Shown here one piece after another: positions 17,244 to 27,800 of a DNA stretch of 64,000 nucleotides. Every line of letters starts with the position of its first letter. Positions within the stretch are counted from its first letter, which is position 1. The notes under the pieces are model-generated. The model was not told the DNA's origin, did no database searches, and was given only the letters and a program-made list of their open reading frames with translations. The stretch comes from CAWVSB01 sp046710535 (GTDB lineage Bacteria; Pseudomonadota; Gammaproteobacteria; Pseudomonadales; CAWVSB01): contig JBKEHH010000014.1 of NCBI GenBank assembly GCA_046710535.1, positions 19,329 through 83,328 of the forward strand, in the 5' to 3' direction. The translations under genes were made by a program, and so were the position numbers.

Positions 17244-18697
17244 TTAGGGCAGAGCCATAAATACCATTCGACCGTAAGACAAGCGCAGCAATGGCGCGAT
17301 AGCCGAGGTTAGCAAAAACAAAAACGCTGCTTGGCCATTGGGTGTCGCCATACTAGGAGTGTTAGTTCCGGTATTGATCGCAATTGCTAAGGTATTAAAG
17401 TGCTCGCAGGTAATGTCGCCGGCGTCTAGTGCAGCCTTCACTTCATTGATGTATACCGTTGCTACAAATACGTTATCGCTAATCATCGATAAGAATCCGT
17501 TAGCTAAGAAAAATACCGGTGCCTGTATTTCGATATTTTCCATGGTCAAAACCATGTGGATAATAGGCGTGAATAGATGCTGTTCGTGAATAACAGCCAC
17601 AATGGAAAAGAACACCACCAATAACTCAGTAAAGGGTAGAGCCTCTTCAAAAGCGTGGCCAATTTGATGCTCTTCAATGATGCCGTTAAAGGCGGTGAGT
17701 AGGACAATAACGGTTAGGCCTATCAGACCAACAGCTGCCCAATGTTGTGCTAGTGCTATAACTAAGAATATAGCGGTGACAGCAGATACCACTAACACTG
17801 CTTTTTGTTTAGCGCTGCGGCTCTCTGTTCGTAAATCATCGAAGTCTTGTAATACCGTACGTACACTTTCTGGCAGCTTACTGCCATAACTAAAAATGCC
17901 TAAATACTCTAAAGCTTCATAGGTGGTTAAGCCTACGGCTAGTACAGGCATAGTAATTGGGGTCATACGTAAGAAAAACTCGATAAAGTCCCAATCTGCA
18001 GTAATAGCAATTAATAAATTTCGTGGTTCACCAACCAGAGTACAGACACCTCCAAGTGCTGTACCTACCGCGCCGTGCATTAACAAACTGCGTAAAAAAG
18101 CCCGAAACTCTTCTAAATCTTCGCAACGAATCGCAACTACTTCGGTGTCGCCGCTGTGGTCGTGGTCGTGATGTACTGTTTTACCGGATGCAACCTTGTG
18201 ATAAACAGAATAAAACCCAACATCAACGCTAATTAATACCGCTGTTACTGTTAATGCATCTAAGAATGCCGATGAGGCGGCGGCCATGATTGAGAATAAC
18301 AAAGACAAGAAATGCTTAGATTTTACTTTGAGTAACACTTTGGTAAAGGCAAATAGTAATAAGTCCTTCATAAAATAAATGCCGGCTACCATAAACATAA
18401 GTAGCAAAACGACCTTAAACAGACTCAATGTTTCTACATAGACGGCGTCTGGGGTAGTGAGGCCTATAAGAACGGCCTCGATAGCAAATAAGCCACCTGG
18501 TTGTAATGGTAGCATTTTAACGCTAAGGCTAAAGTAAAGATAAACTGGCCAATTAAAGCCCAACCATTCACAAATGGGCCTGTAACAGCTAGTAAAACGG
18601 GATTGAGTATTAAAAATCCTATAATCGTTAATTTGTACCAGCTAGGCGCGTTACCCAAAAAGTTATTGGCCATGCCGCGAGAAAACGTTTGTTGCAT
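17244..18697 (-). pseudogene. nhaB: Na+/H+ antiporter NhaB, frameshifted and prematurely stopped
   Basis: Two frames together give one NhaB. The first, from the ATG at 18697 after GAGGAAC, reads MQQTFSRGMANNFLGNAPSW, then the opening helices to LALALKCY. At about 18513 the frame breaks, and the +1 frame continues PLQPGGLFAIEAVLIG through to SYGRMVFMALP. A single lost base in the CTACCA region explains it. The second frame stops at 17244-17246 with TAA directly after MALP, where NhaB proteins normally continue with Tyr; a further TITMSTTGFLPVMYLL follows in the same frame to 17193. The gene therefore has two independent lesions and is probably dead. NhaB exports Na+ in exchange for protons. 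Confidence 0.85.
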
Positions 18698-18875
18698 AAA
18701 TTTGTTCCTCATTTTAGTTATTAGTTGCCAGGTATTTGAGGAATAACCCCTGAAATAGTATGGTAAAAAAGCTAACTTTTTATTTAGCTGCTTTGTAAGC
18801 AAATAAAAACAATTCATATACGCACTCATCAGCAAGTATACTAAGCTAAAAGTGACAAACTATAAGGACAGCTTT

Positions 18876-19517
18876 GTGGAACCCTCAATGTTAGTTGACC
18901 ATCTTTATGTTATCGCCGCAGTTATTGGTGGGATTGGATTGTTTATGTTTAGTCGACTTAAATTTATACCTAAATGGATAAGAGCACCATTTGGATTGAT
19001 ATTAGTAGCGGTTGCGGCAATAGCTGGTGGCTTGGGCTATGAGTTGAGTGCATATGGTCACCCTGATACCAACTTAATGATCGGCAGAGTCGGGTTTACC
19101 GAACTGAAGCCTCAACAATATGTTGCCATGGTGCATTTAGGAGACAAAACTTCTTATTATGAGTTAAGCGGTGATCAGTGGCAGATTGACGCGCGAGTGT
19201 TATCTTGGCGGGGAATGTTTACTCCTAGCTCATCGTATAGATTTAATCGAATTAGCGGTCGTTATGTAGATATTATTGATGAAACTAGTCGTCCACGCTC
19301 GGTTTATGAAATTGACCAAGTGAAAAGCTATGTCGATGTGTGGCAAATAGTGCGGTCTAACGACACATTAGCGCAGTGGGTAAGTGCCGACCAAGGTAGT
19401 AGCGTATTTATGCCAATGGCCGATAAAGCGTTGTATTCGATTTCATTGGGCCAACATGGTTTAATTGCGCGCGCTGGAAATTTAGCGGCCCGCCAAGCTA
19501 TCTTAAACTGGCAATAA
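18876..19517 (+). CDS. Membrane-anchored protein of unknown function
   Basis: I do not recognise this family. The start is taken as the GTG at 18876, because AAGGA lies 7 bases upstream at 18864-18868; an earlier in-frame GTG at 18852 has no such site. The product of about 213 residues has two N-terminal hydrophobic segments (VIAAVIGGIGLFMF and GLILVAVAAIAGGLGYELSA) with basic residues between. A soluble domain rich in aromatic beta-strand-like stretches follows, such as SYYELSGDQWQIDARVLSWRG. It lies directly before sohB in the same direction, so an envelope role is plausible but unproven. Confidence 0.75.
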   Translation: MEPSMLVDHLYVIAAVIGGIGLFMFSRLKFIPKWIRAPFGLILVAVAAIAGGLGYELSAYGHPDTNLMIGRVGFTELKPQQYVAMVHLGDKTSYYELSGDQWQIDARVLSWRGMFTPSSSYRFNRISGRYVDIIDETSRPRSVYEIDQVKSYVDVWQIVRSNDTLAQWVSADQGSSVFMPMADKALYSISLGQHGLIARAGNLAARQAILNWQ

Positions 19518-19561
19518 GCAATTATTTTTAGTCGTTAGTCTTTAGTTTATGGAGTTAAATT

Positions 19562-20620
19562 GTGATCGAGTTTTTTGCCACCTACGGCATGTTTCTATTG
19601 AAAACGCTTACCCTAGTTGTAGCGTTAGGTTTGGCTGTGGCTATCGTTATGTCGGCAAGTGGAAAAGGTCATGCCAGTGAAATCGGTAGTATCGAGGTTA
19701 AATCGCTTAACGATCGTTATATCAATATGCGCGAAACGTTAGAAGATGCGGTGTTAGATGAAGCCAGTTTAAAAAAACTAGCCAAAGATGAGAAGCAGAA
19801 GTTAAAGAAAGAAAAAGCCGAACAAAAAAAAGCTAGCAAGGCTGGAGACAAGGGCGAAACGAAAAAACGTGTGTTTGTATTAAATTTTGACGGCGATATT
19901 AGGGCTCAAGCTGTTGACAATATGCGTGAAGAAATTACTGCCATTTTAACTATCGCCACTGAGAGTGACGAGGTTGTGCTGAAGCTAGAGAGCGGCGGAG
20001 GTGTTGTTCATGGTTATGGTTTGGCTGCTTCGCAGTTATGTAGAATTAAAGACAAGTCAATTCCGTTAACTATTTGTGTTGATAAAGTAGCTGCTAGCGG
20101 TGGTTATATGATGGCTTGTATCGGTAGTAAAATTCTTGCTGCTCCGTTTGCTATGTTAGGTTCTATTGGCGTCGTTGCTCAGGTTCCAAATTTTCACAAA
20201 ATTCTTCAAAAGAACGATGTTGATTATGAATTGTTTACTGCCGGGGAATATAAACGTACGGTAACAATGTTTGGTGAAAATACTGACAAAGCTCGAGAGA
20301 AATTTAGTCTTGAATTAGAAGAAACTCATGATCTATTTAAAGCTTTTGTTTCGCTGCATAGGCCATCAATTGACATCCCTAAAGTTGCCACTGGTGAAGT
20401 ATGGTTTGGTCAGCAAGCGGTTGATTTAGATCTAATTGATGAGTTGGGTACTTCTGATCAGTACTTGATGGAAGCAAGCGCTGCTGCCGAGGTTTATTCT
20501 GTAACTTATAAAACCAAGAAAACCTTACAGGAAAAATTAGGAATTGGGGTAGAAAATGCCTTGGTAAAAACGTTTGATAGAGCGTTTAAGGAGCTTCGCG
20601 ACAATAAGTTTATCTCATAA
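19562..20620 (+). CDS. sohB: Inner-membrane serine protease SohB (S49 family)
   Basis: SohB is a signal-peptide-peptidase-A-like protease bound to the inner membrane. The 352-residue protein has an N-terminal membrane helix (about residues 8-30), a long Lys/Glu/Ala-rich linker near 75-100, then the S49 domain. The catalytic Ser is in VAASGGYMMA and the catalytic Lys in TAGEYKRTVT, the expected Ser-Lys dyad. Also present are ESGGGVVHGYGLAASQL and LGSIGVVAQVPN. The start is GTG at 19562, preceded by GGAG about 10 bases upstream. A hairpin just downstream probably ends the transcript. Confidence 0.94.
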   Translation: MIEFFATYGMFLLKTLTLVVALGLAVAIVMSASGKGHASEIGSIEVKSLNDRYINMRETLEDAVLDEASLKKLAKDEKQKLKKEKAEQKKASKAGDKGETKKRVFVLNFDGDIRAQAVDNMREEITAILTIATESDEVVLKLESGGGVVHGYGLAASQLCRIKDKSIPLTICVDKVAASGGYMMACIGSKILAAPFAMLGSIGVVAQVPNFHKILQKNDVDYELFTAGEYKRTVTMFGENTDKAREKFSLELEETHDLFKAFVSLHRPSIDIPKVATGEVWFGQQAVDLDLIDELGTSDQYLMEASAAAEVYSVTYKTKKTLQEKLGIGVENALVKTFDRAFKELRDNKFIS

Positions 20621-20622
20621 AG

Positions 20623-20649
20623 AAAGCGAAATTGTTACTTGTTCGCTTT
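20623..20649. terminator. Bidirectional terminator hairpin after sohB
   Basis: AAAGCGAA at 20623-20630 pairs with TTCGCTTT at 20642-20649 across an 11-base loop, followed by T-rich sequence. It lies between the sohB stop and the 3' end of the convergent small gene, so it can serve both. Pairing is seen directly; function is inferred. Confidence 0.75.
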
Positions 20650-20657
20650 TGTATTAC

Positions 20658-20975
20658 TTATTGTCTAGCATCAAGTTCCGTTTGTTCAATAATCATTGCC
20701 GCTATTTCTTCTGGAAATATCGCATTCAAAGCATCATAAGTCTCTTGGCAATTTGTTCTAAGCACTACAATTTCAGCATCAGGAGTTAAGCTTATATTTT
20801 CTTGTAAGCATTGCATATAAGCCGAAAGAGCATCGTTTACTGGGTCTGCTAAAGTATTTTGTCCGAAAGTGAGACAAACACCCAAAAATGCAATGCGGCT
20901 AAATTTTCGCACTGTTTCCTTAGTCTTTATAGTTGACATATATCTGTAAAAGCCTAAATATTTGATACTTATCAT
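20658..20975 (-). CDS. Small exported protein of unknown function
   Basis: The 105-residue product has a hydrophobic signal-like segment (RIAFLGVCLTFGQNTLA) ending near residue 43, with a plausible signal-peptidase site after TLA. A short mature part of about 60 residues follows with two cysteines (MQCLQEN and RTNCQETYD) that could form a disulphide in the periplasm. ATG at 20975 has AGGGA a few bases upstream; an in-frame ATG at 20939 would give a more normal signal length. No family is recognised. The nearby hairpin at 20623-20649 is its likely terminator. Confidence 0.6.
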   Translation of the reverse strand: MISIKYLGFYRYMSTIKTKETVRKFSRIAFLGVCLTFGQNTLADPVNDALSAYMQCLQENISLTPDAEIVVLRTNCQETYDALNAIFPEEIAAMIIEQTELDARQ

Positions 20976-21185
20976 TCGTCCCTACTATTCAGTCCGTTGA
21001 ATTCAGCCCTTTCCCTTGATGTCTCAGTATAGCCTGTATTGGAGAAAAGTCTTTTCTTTTACAATAACTTACGGTGACAAGCACTAGTCGTTGCCAAACC
21101 GTAATTTTTTGACTGACATAAAATAATAAATAATCAGGCAAAATACAGTTGTTTTTCTATCTCGATAACAACAGCAGGATCAAAA

Positions 21186-22682
21186 ATGTCGTCAGCTAAA
21201 AAATATAGTCCTAGCAATCCTAAAAAATTAATAGATGTTATCAGCTGGGATATTACTACTGATGTAGCGGTAGTTGGTTTTGGCGGAGCAGGTGCTTGCG
21301 CCGCGTTAGAAGCAAGTGCCACTGGCGCAAATGTAAGTATTTTTGAGCTAGCTAGCACTTATGGAGGTTCAACCGCATTGTCTAGTGCAGAGATTTACAT
21401 GGGCGGCAGTGGCGGTACACGTGTGCAACAAGCCTGTGGTTATGCTGACGACAGTGAAGATATGTATAACTACATGATGATGTCTAGTGGTCCGCAAGCG
21501 GATGCTAATAAAGTGCGTGCTTACGTAGATGGCAGTGCGGCACACTTCGATTGGTTGGTTGAAAAAGGCGTACCTTACAAAAATAGCGAATACAAAGAGC
21601 GCGCTATTATGGCAATGACAGACGATTGTATTTTGTATACCGGTAGCGAAAAAGCGTGGCCATATATTGATGCCGCAAAACCTTGTCCACGCGGTCATAA
21701 CGTTGAAGTTGAAGGTGACCATGGTGGCCCATTACTGATGAAAATACTGAGTTCACAAGTAGCTGAGCAGGAAAATATTGATGTGTATTACGACACACGC
21801 GTAATCTGCTTAATCAAAGATGATGACAATGTAGTACATGGTTTAGTGATAAGAAGAGACCAACAAGAGCTAAATGTAAAAACTAGTCAGGGGGTTATTT
21901 TATGTGCCGGCGGGTTTGTCATGAACGACGAAATGTTACAAAAATATGCCCCTGCATTACTAAAGGCCAATACGAAACTTGGTAACCCTGGCGATACCGG
22001 AGCAGGGATTCAGATGGGGATGTCTGTTGGTGGAGCCGCTATTAATATGCATGAAGGGTTTGTGACGATGCCATATTATCCGCCAGCGTCTTTAACCAAA
22101 GGTATTTTGATTAACGCGCAAGGGCAGCGTTTTATAAATGAAGACTGCTACCACGGTAGGGTAGGTCACCATGTACTGCAGCAGCAAGGCGATAGAGTAT
22201 ATTTAATCTTTAACGCCGACGACTTTGGTGAGTATCAAAAAGTCAGTTATTTAAATGCTGATATTGCAGGTACTGGCGATACGATAGCTGAGTTAGAACA
22301 GGAATTAGACTTTGTAGAAGGAAGCTTACAGCAGACGGTTGAGTTTTATAATAGCCATGCGAGGCAGGGTAATGATCCGAAGTTTCATAAAAGCGCAGAT
22401 TGGTTGTCTGCGATCGAGCCGCCTTATGCAGCATTGGATTGCACGCCAGGGCGCGGCGCATTTTTCCCATACTTTACTCTTGGCGGCTTAGACACTAAAC
22501 CTACCGGCGAGGTTGTCGATTCTGACGGTAATGTGATCGCAGGTTTATACGCAGCGGGGCGCACTACCGCTGGTATTTGCCGTACAGGTTCTGGTTATAG
22601 TAGTGGTATGTCAGTTGGTGATGCGACCTATTTTGGCCGTCTGGCCGGTATTAGCGCAGCAACTGTTTCTAAGCGCGAATAA
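21186..22682 (+). CDS. FAD-dependent dehydrogenase, 3-ketosteroid Δ1-dehydrogenase/fumarate reductase family
   Basis: The 498-residue flavoprotein has the dinucleotide-binding motif DVAVVGFGGAGACAALEA near residues 26-43 and the segment YGGSTALSSAEIYMGGSG typical of the fumarate reductase/KstD FAD-binding family. ILCAGGFVMNDEML and the C-terminal GLYAAGRTTAGICRTGSGYSSG, which contacts FAD, are also present. Family members oxidise steroids or reduce double bonds. The string GSGYSSGMSVGDATYFGRLAG matches the style of putative ketosteroid dehydrogenases, but the catalytic tyrosines cannot be assigned by eye. A TonB receptor gene follows 80 bases later and may import its substrate. Confidence 0.85.
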   Translation: MSSAKKYSPSNPKKLIDVISWDITTDVAVVGFGGAGACAALEASATGANVSIFELASTYGGSTALSSAEIYMGGSGGTRVQQACGYADDSEDMYNYMMMSSGPQADANKVRAYVDGSAAHFDWLVEKGVPYKNSEYKERAIMAMTDDCILYTGSEKAWPYIDAAKPCPRGHNVEVEGDHGGPLLMKILSSQVAEQENIDVYYDTRVICLIKDDDNVVHGLVIRRDQQELNVKTSQGVILCAGGFVMNDEMLQKYAPALLKANTKLGNPGDTGAGIQMGMSVGGAAINMHEGFVTMPYYPPASLTKGILINAQGQRFINEDCYHGRVGHHVLQQQGDRVYLIFNADDFGEYQKVSYLNADIAGTGDTIAELEQELDFVEGSLQQTVEFYNSHARQGNDPKFHKSADWLSAIEPPYAALDCTPGRGAFFPYFTLGGLDTKPTGEVVDSDGNVIAGLYAAGRTTAGICRTGSGYSSGMSVGDATYFGRLAGISAATVSKRE

Positions 22683-22761
22683 ATAGACTATTATCACCGT
22701 CAATTTTGCTAGGGCCAAAGCCTTGGTGCTAATTTTATTATTAATTTAGGCTCCTTTTGTT

Positions 22762-24819
22762 ATGCGCAATACCAGCAATTTAATTAGGTTAACGGTTTTA
22801 TCATCTTTTATCGCTTCTACTAATATGGCCATTGCGGCAACGAGTCCCAGTCTTGAAACCGTTGTTGTGACGGCTTCTCGGCGCGCTGATGATAGCCGTA
22901 CGCTGGCCGCAAGTATTGCTGTTATTGATGCCCAGGCGATAAAAATGACTGCTCATAGTCATATTAACGAAGTTGTTAATCAGGTTGCGGGTGCTTGGAT
23001 AAGTCGCGGTAATGGGCAGGAGCATTTAACGGCTATTCGCTCTCCTTCATATACCGGCGCGGGTGCTTGCGGTGAGTTTTTGATGGCAGAAAATGGCGTG
23101 CCATTGCGAGCGACGGGATTTTGTAACGTTAACCAGTTGTTTGAAGTTAACTCAGAGCAAGCCGAGCGTATTGAAATACTAAAAGGTCCCGGTTATGCCT
23201 TTCATGGCTCAAATGCTGTGCATGGAGTAATCAATGTCATCACTATGCCCAGCACCATTGAAGAGGGTGGCAGCATAGGCCTTGAATTAGGCCCCCATAG
23301 TTATACCCGCGGGAGCCTAGATTTAGGCACTGTGAGTGGTGCTCACTCACTGCAATTGAAGTTACACAGCGAATATGACGGCGGCTATAAAGATAGCTCC
23401 GACTATCATCAGTCCAAGTTAAATCTTGCGCATATCTATGAAGGCAGCGATTGGCAAGTCAGTAGTATGTTAAGTGCGACTGATTTAGACCAAGAAACTG
23501 CTGGCTACCTCGAAGGTTTTGAAGCGTATAAAGACGAAGATATCAAAAACGATAACCCTAATCCTAACGCTTATCGAAAAGCTAGCAGTGTTCGGTTTAG
23601 CTCTAGTTTCGTAACGGTTAATGACAGTAATACTCAATGGACAATAACGCCGTATTTACGACATTCTGATATGGAGTTCTTACAGCATTTTTTACCTTGG
23701 CAGCCGCTCGAAAAAAACGGCCATGTTAGCGCTGGCGTACAAACAGCATCTTACACTCAGCTTAACGACTCTCTAGAGCTGAAAGCCGGGCTGGATATTG
23801 AATACGCCAGCGGCTGGCTAGAACAGTTTCAAGCGGAGCCAGACCCTTTTAATAATCCAACAAGACCGCAGGGCTTTCATTATGACTATGAGGTAACCGC
23901 TTATACCGCGGCGCCATTTATCGCATTGAATGCAAAGCTAAGTGATACGCTGTCGTTAAATGTTGGTCTGCGTAATGAATCGACGCGTTATGATTATAAT
24001 AACAAGTTGAGTGATGGTAGCGCCTGCGACGCTAGCGTGCCTAATTGCCGATACACCCGTCCTGCAGACAGTGAAGATAGTTTTAATGACTGGTCACCCA
24101 GTGCAGACTTTACTTACAGTTATGCACCTAGCCACATGGCATATGTGAAAGTAGCCAACGGTTTTAGAGCGCCGCAAACCACTGAGCTATATCGATTACA
24201 GCAAGGCCAAAACCTAGCCAACATCGATTCAGTTGAATTAAATAGCCGTGAAATAGGTTTTAAAGGCAGCTGGGAAATGCTGCAGTACGATGTAGCTATT
24301 TTTGATATGGATAAATCGAATTTCATTTTTCAAGATTCCGACCGTAATAATATTGATGGCGGTGAAAGTACTCATACCGGTATTGAACTAGCCGCGACGG
24401 TTACCTTTAACCCAATAGTTGATTTGGCAATAGCTGGCACAATTGTTAAGCACCAGTATGACAATGATATTAATATCAGTTCGGTTAACATCAAAGGCAA
24501 TGACATTGTTACTGCGCCGCGTAAAACCGCCAATGTCCAGTTGGGCATTAATACTAGTGCTAACAGCAGAGTAGTTGTCGAGCTAGTGCATATGGGCGAG
24601 TACTATTTAGACGCTGAAAACTTGGAGGAATATAGCGGTCACAATCTATTGAATATTAGAGCCATGTGGCAGGCCTCTGATCAACTTGGATTTAGTGCCA
24701 GACTAATTAATGCTAGTGATGAAGACTACGCTGAACGAGCGCGATTTAATTTTGGCGACTACCAATACTTTGTGGGCCAGCCGCGAGGCTTATATTTGGG
24801 TGCTGATTATAGTTTCTAA
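22762..24819 (+). CDS. TonB-dependent outer-membrane receptor
   Basis: The 685-residue protein has a signal peptide ending near residue 26 and a TonB-box-like start (ETVVVTASR). The plug domain contains GAWISRGNGQEHLTAIRSPS and ERIEILKGPGYAFHGSNAVHGVINVIT. A beta-barrel follows, ending in an aromatic residue (GLYLGADYSF), as outer-membrane proteins do. Such receptors import scarce large substrates using TonB energy. The substrate is unknown; the adjacent flavoprotein gene hints at a sterol-like or other hydrophobic compound. A strong hairpin lies after the stop. Confidence 0.92.
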   Translation: MRNTSNLIRLTVLSSFIASTNMAIAATSPSLETVVVTASRRADDSRTLAASIAVIDAQAIKMTAHSHINEVVNQVAGAWISRGNGQEHLTAIRSPSYTGAGACGEFLMAENGVPLRATGFCNVNQLFEVNSEQAERIEILKGPGYAFHGSNAVHGVINVITMPSTIEEGGSIGLELGPHSYTRGSLDLGTVSGAHSLQLKLHSEYDGGYKDSSDYHQSKLNLAHIYEGSDWQVSSMLSATDLDQETAGYLEGFEAYKDEDIKNDNPNPNAYRKASSVRFSSSFVTVNDSNTQWTITPYLRHSDMEFLQHFLPWQPLEKNGHVSAGVQTASYTQLNDSLELKAGLDIEYASGWLEQFQAEPDPFNNPTRPQGFHYDYEVTAYTAAPFIALNAKLSDTLSLNVGLRNESTRYDYNNKLSDGSACDASVPNCRYTRPADSEDSFNDWSPSADFTYSYAPSHMAYVKVANGFRAPQTTELYRLQQGQNLANIDSVELNSREIGFKGSWEMLQYDVAIFDMDKSNFIFQDSDRNNIDGGESTHTGIELAATVTFNPIVDLAIAGTIVKHQYDNDINISSVNIKGNDIVTAPRKTANVQLGINTSANSRVVVELVHMGEYYLDAENLEEYSGHNLLNIRAMWQASDQLGFSARLINASDEDYAERARFNFGDYQYFVGQPRGLYLGADYSF

Positions 24820-24828
24820 GCCATAAGA

Positions 24829-24862
24829 CTATGACGATCCTTAACTGATCTGATCGTCATAG
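24829..24862. terminator. Strong hairpin terminator between TonB receptor and RND pump genes
   Basis: CTATGACGATC at 24829-24839 pairs perfectly over 11 bases with GATCGTCATAG at 24852-24862, followed by CTTTT. It lies between convergent genes and can act in both directions, since an A-rich stretch precedes it. Confidence 0.88.
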
Positions 24863-24865
24863 CTT

Positions 24866-27800
24866 TTAACTTGTAGTCTTGCCTAGGCCTAGGCGCTGTT
24901 TCAATTTTTCCCGGGTGGTTTGTATCAGTACATAAAAGCCGGGAATCAATACCGTACCGATCAGCAAGATTGTAAGCATTCCGCTAAGTACCGTTACCCC
25001 CAGTGATACTTGGCTATACATGCCCGCACCGCTGGCAAATACCAGTGGCAGTATCCCCAGAATAAAGCTTATCGCGGTCATATTGACCGCCCGAAAACGC
25101 AGTGCAGCGGCTTTTTTAGCAGCAGTGCTAATAGTTTCTCCATTTTCATGAAGCTGTTTGGCAAATTCAACAATAAGAATAGCGTTTTTGGCGGCCAAGC
25201 CGATTATTAGCACTATGCCTATCTGAGCATAGAGATCGAGGGTTAAGAATGAGAAAAAATGGATACTGGCAATGGCGCCCAGAATAGCGATAGGTACCAC
25301 CAGTAATATAGCCAGCGGAATAGACCAGCTTTCATAGAGGGCAACTAAGAATAGATAAATAAATACAAAGGCCGCGGCGAAGGCATAGACAGCTAAATTA
25401 CCGGCTGCTATTTCCTGGTAAGTCATACCTGTCCATTCAATTTGATAACTGTCGGGTAAGCTTGTCGCTGCAAGCTCTTCAACCACTTTGATAGATTGCC
25501 CGCTACTGTAACCATCGCCAACACTAGCGCGCACGGTCGCCGACCGATACAAGTTATAGCGTTCGGCTACATCAGGCCCGAGTATTGGCTCGGTGGTGAT
25601 AAACGTGGAAATAGGGATCATTTCGCCACTGTTTGAGCGGACATAGAATGTATCAAGGCTACTTAAGTCAGCGCGATAAGACGCTTTAGCCTGCATAATA
25701 ACTCGATAGGTTTGGCCAAATTTATTAAAGTCGTTGATATACAGAGAACCTAAATTAGCCTGCATTGTGCTAAATATTTCAGTTAACGGTACACCTAAGC
25801 TTTTAGCTTTTTCTCTGTCGATGTCAATAAAATACTGGGGGACATTGGCTCGAAATGAGGTAAACATATTACTCAATTCAGGCTTGCTGCCTGCGGCTGC
25901 AATAAAGCCATTAACCACTGACGCTAGCTGTTTGTGAGGCCTTGCTAGCTTATCTTGCACAATCATCTCTAAGCCATCATTAATACCCATGCCAGGTACT
26001 GCTGGTGGCGCTAGTGCGAAGATCTGTGCTTCTGGAATATTAAAGTAGGCGCTAGTGTTAATTTTTTGAGTAATAGCAAATACGCTATTTTCTTTCCCGG
26101 GCCGGTCGTCCCAGTGGTCCAGCACTACAAATAAAGTGCCAGAATTACTTTGTGCTGCGCCGCTTAAAATACTATAGCCCGATACAGAGGTGACGCTTTC
26201 AACCCCATCAATGGCGTTAACTAAATTGACTGCTCTGGCCACAGTTGTGTCGGTTCTTTGTAGTGACGCTGCATCAGGTAACTGAATATTAACCAGCAGC
26301 ATGCCTTTATCTTCAGATGGTACAAAAGCAGTAGGCGCTGTTATAAACCCTACCGCTGTAGCTATTAACACACCCACAGAAATGAATATAATTATCGTGT
26401 AGCGCCTGACAAACCAAGCAACACCGACATTGTATTTTTCACTGATCTTATCGAATATCTGATTGAACTTAATAAACCATTTCGGCGATGCTTTTTTCTC
26501 TGATGAAAGAATTAACGAAGCAAGCGCAGGGCTTAACGTTAAGGCATTAAGCGAAGAGAAAAGAACCGCGACACAAATAGTAATAGAAAACTGTTGGTAC
26601 ATTTGGCCAGTAATGCCTGGCAATAATGCCACTGGAATAAAGACGGCAAGTAATACCAGTGTAGTAGAGACAATCGGGCCGCTAACTTCTTCCATGGTGA
26701 TAAGCGTTGCTTGTTTAACCGACATATCCGGCGACTCGTTCAAATGCCGATCGATATTTTCTACTACTAGTATTGCGTCATCGACCACAATACCAATAGC
26801 TAGTACTAAGCCGAACAAGGTGACGATATTGATCGACATACCCATGGCCAGTAGTATCGCAAAGCTAGAGATAAGTGACACCGGAATTGCTATGGCCGGG
26901 ATTATTGTCATGCGAATATTACCCAAGAAAATATAGGTAATTAATATAACTAAGGCGACAGCCTGAACTAGACTAGTAATCACCTGTGAGATCGCTACCG
27001 ATACATAACGGGTGGTATCGTAGCCAATCGAATAATCCAAGCCTGGCGGAAAGCTAGCTGATAGCGCTGTAAGTTCTGCTTTTATTGCAGCACCTGTAGC
27101 GAGTGCATTGGCATCAGGCAATAAATAGACTCCCATATTTGCCGACGGCTTGTTGTCCAGTTCACCGGTTACGCTGTAGTCAATCTGGCCTAATTCAAGT
27201 GATGCAACATCTTTTAAATAAACCGCGGTGCCATCAGTGTTACCTCTTAGAATTATCTGTTCAAACTCTTCTGGATCAGATAAACGACCTTTTGTTTGCA
27301 AGGTATATTGAGTTTGTAAATTGCCGTCAAAAGGAGGGGTGCCAACACGGCCTGCAGCAACCTGAATATTCTGTTCTTTTAATGCGTTGTATATATCGTT
27401 AACAGTAATACCTAGATTGCTCATGCGACTTGGATCTAGCCATATCCGCATTGAATAGTCGGCGGCGCCGAATATAGACGCCTGTGACACGCCAGTAATA
27501 CGCTTTAGATTATTTTGAATATTTATTTTTACATAGTTAGATAAAAAGGCGTAATCCAACGATTGATCGGGAGAGTTGAAGCTGATAACCATTAAAATAT
27601 CTGGCGATACTTTGTCAATACTCAAACCCGTGGCTCTAACTTCGCTAGGAAGTTTTGGTTCTGCTAATTTAGCAAGGTTTTGTACTCGGGTTAGGGCTGC
27701 TTCAACATCAGTACCTAATGCGAAAGTAATGGTGAGGGAATAGCTGCCATCATTGGCACTTTTTGATGACATATAAATACTATCTTCTACGCCGTTAAGT

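Noticed and set aside
20574..20789. An open frame overlapping the 3' end of sohB.
   Set aside because: It runs through the terminator hairpin and opposite the small exported protein; its composition is not protein-like.
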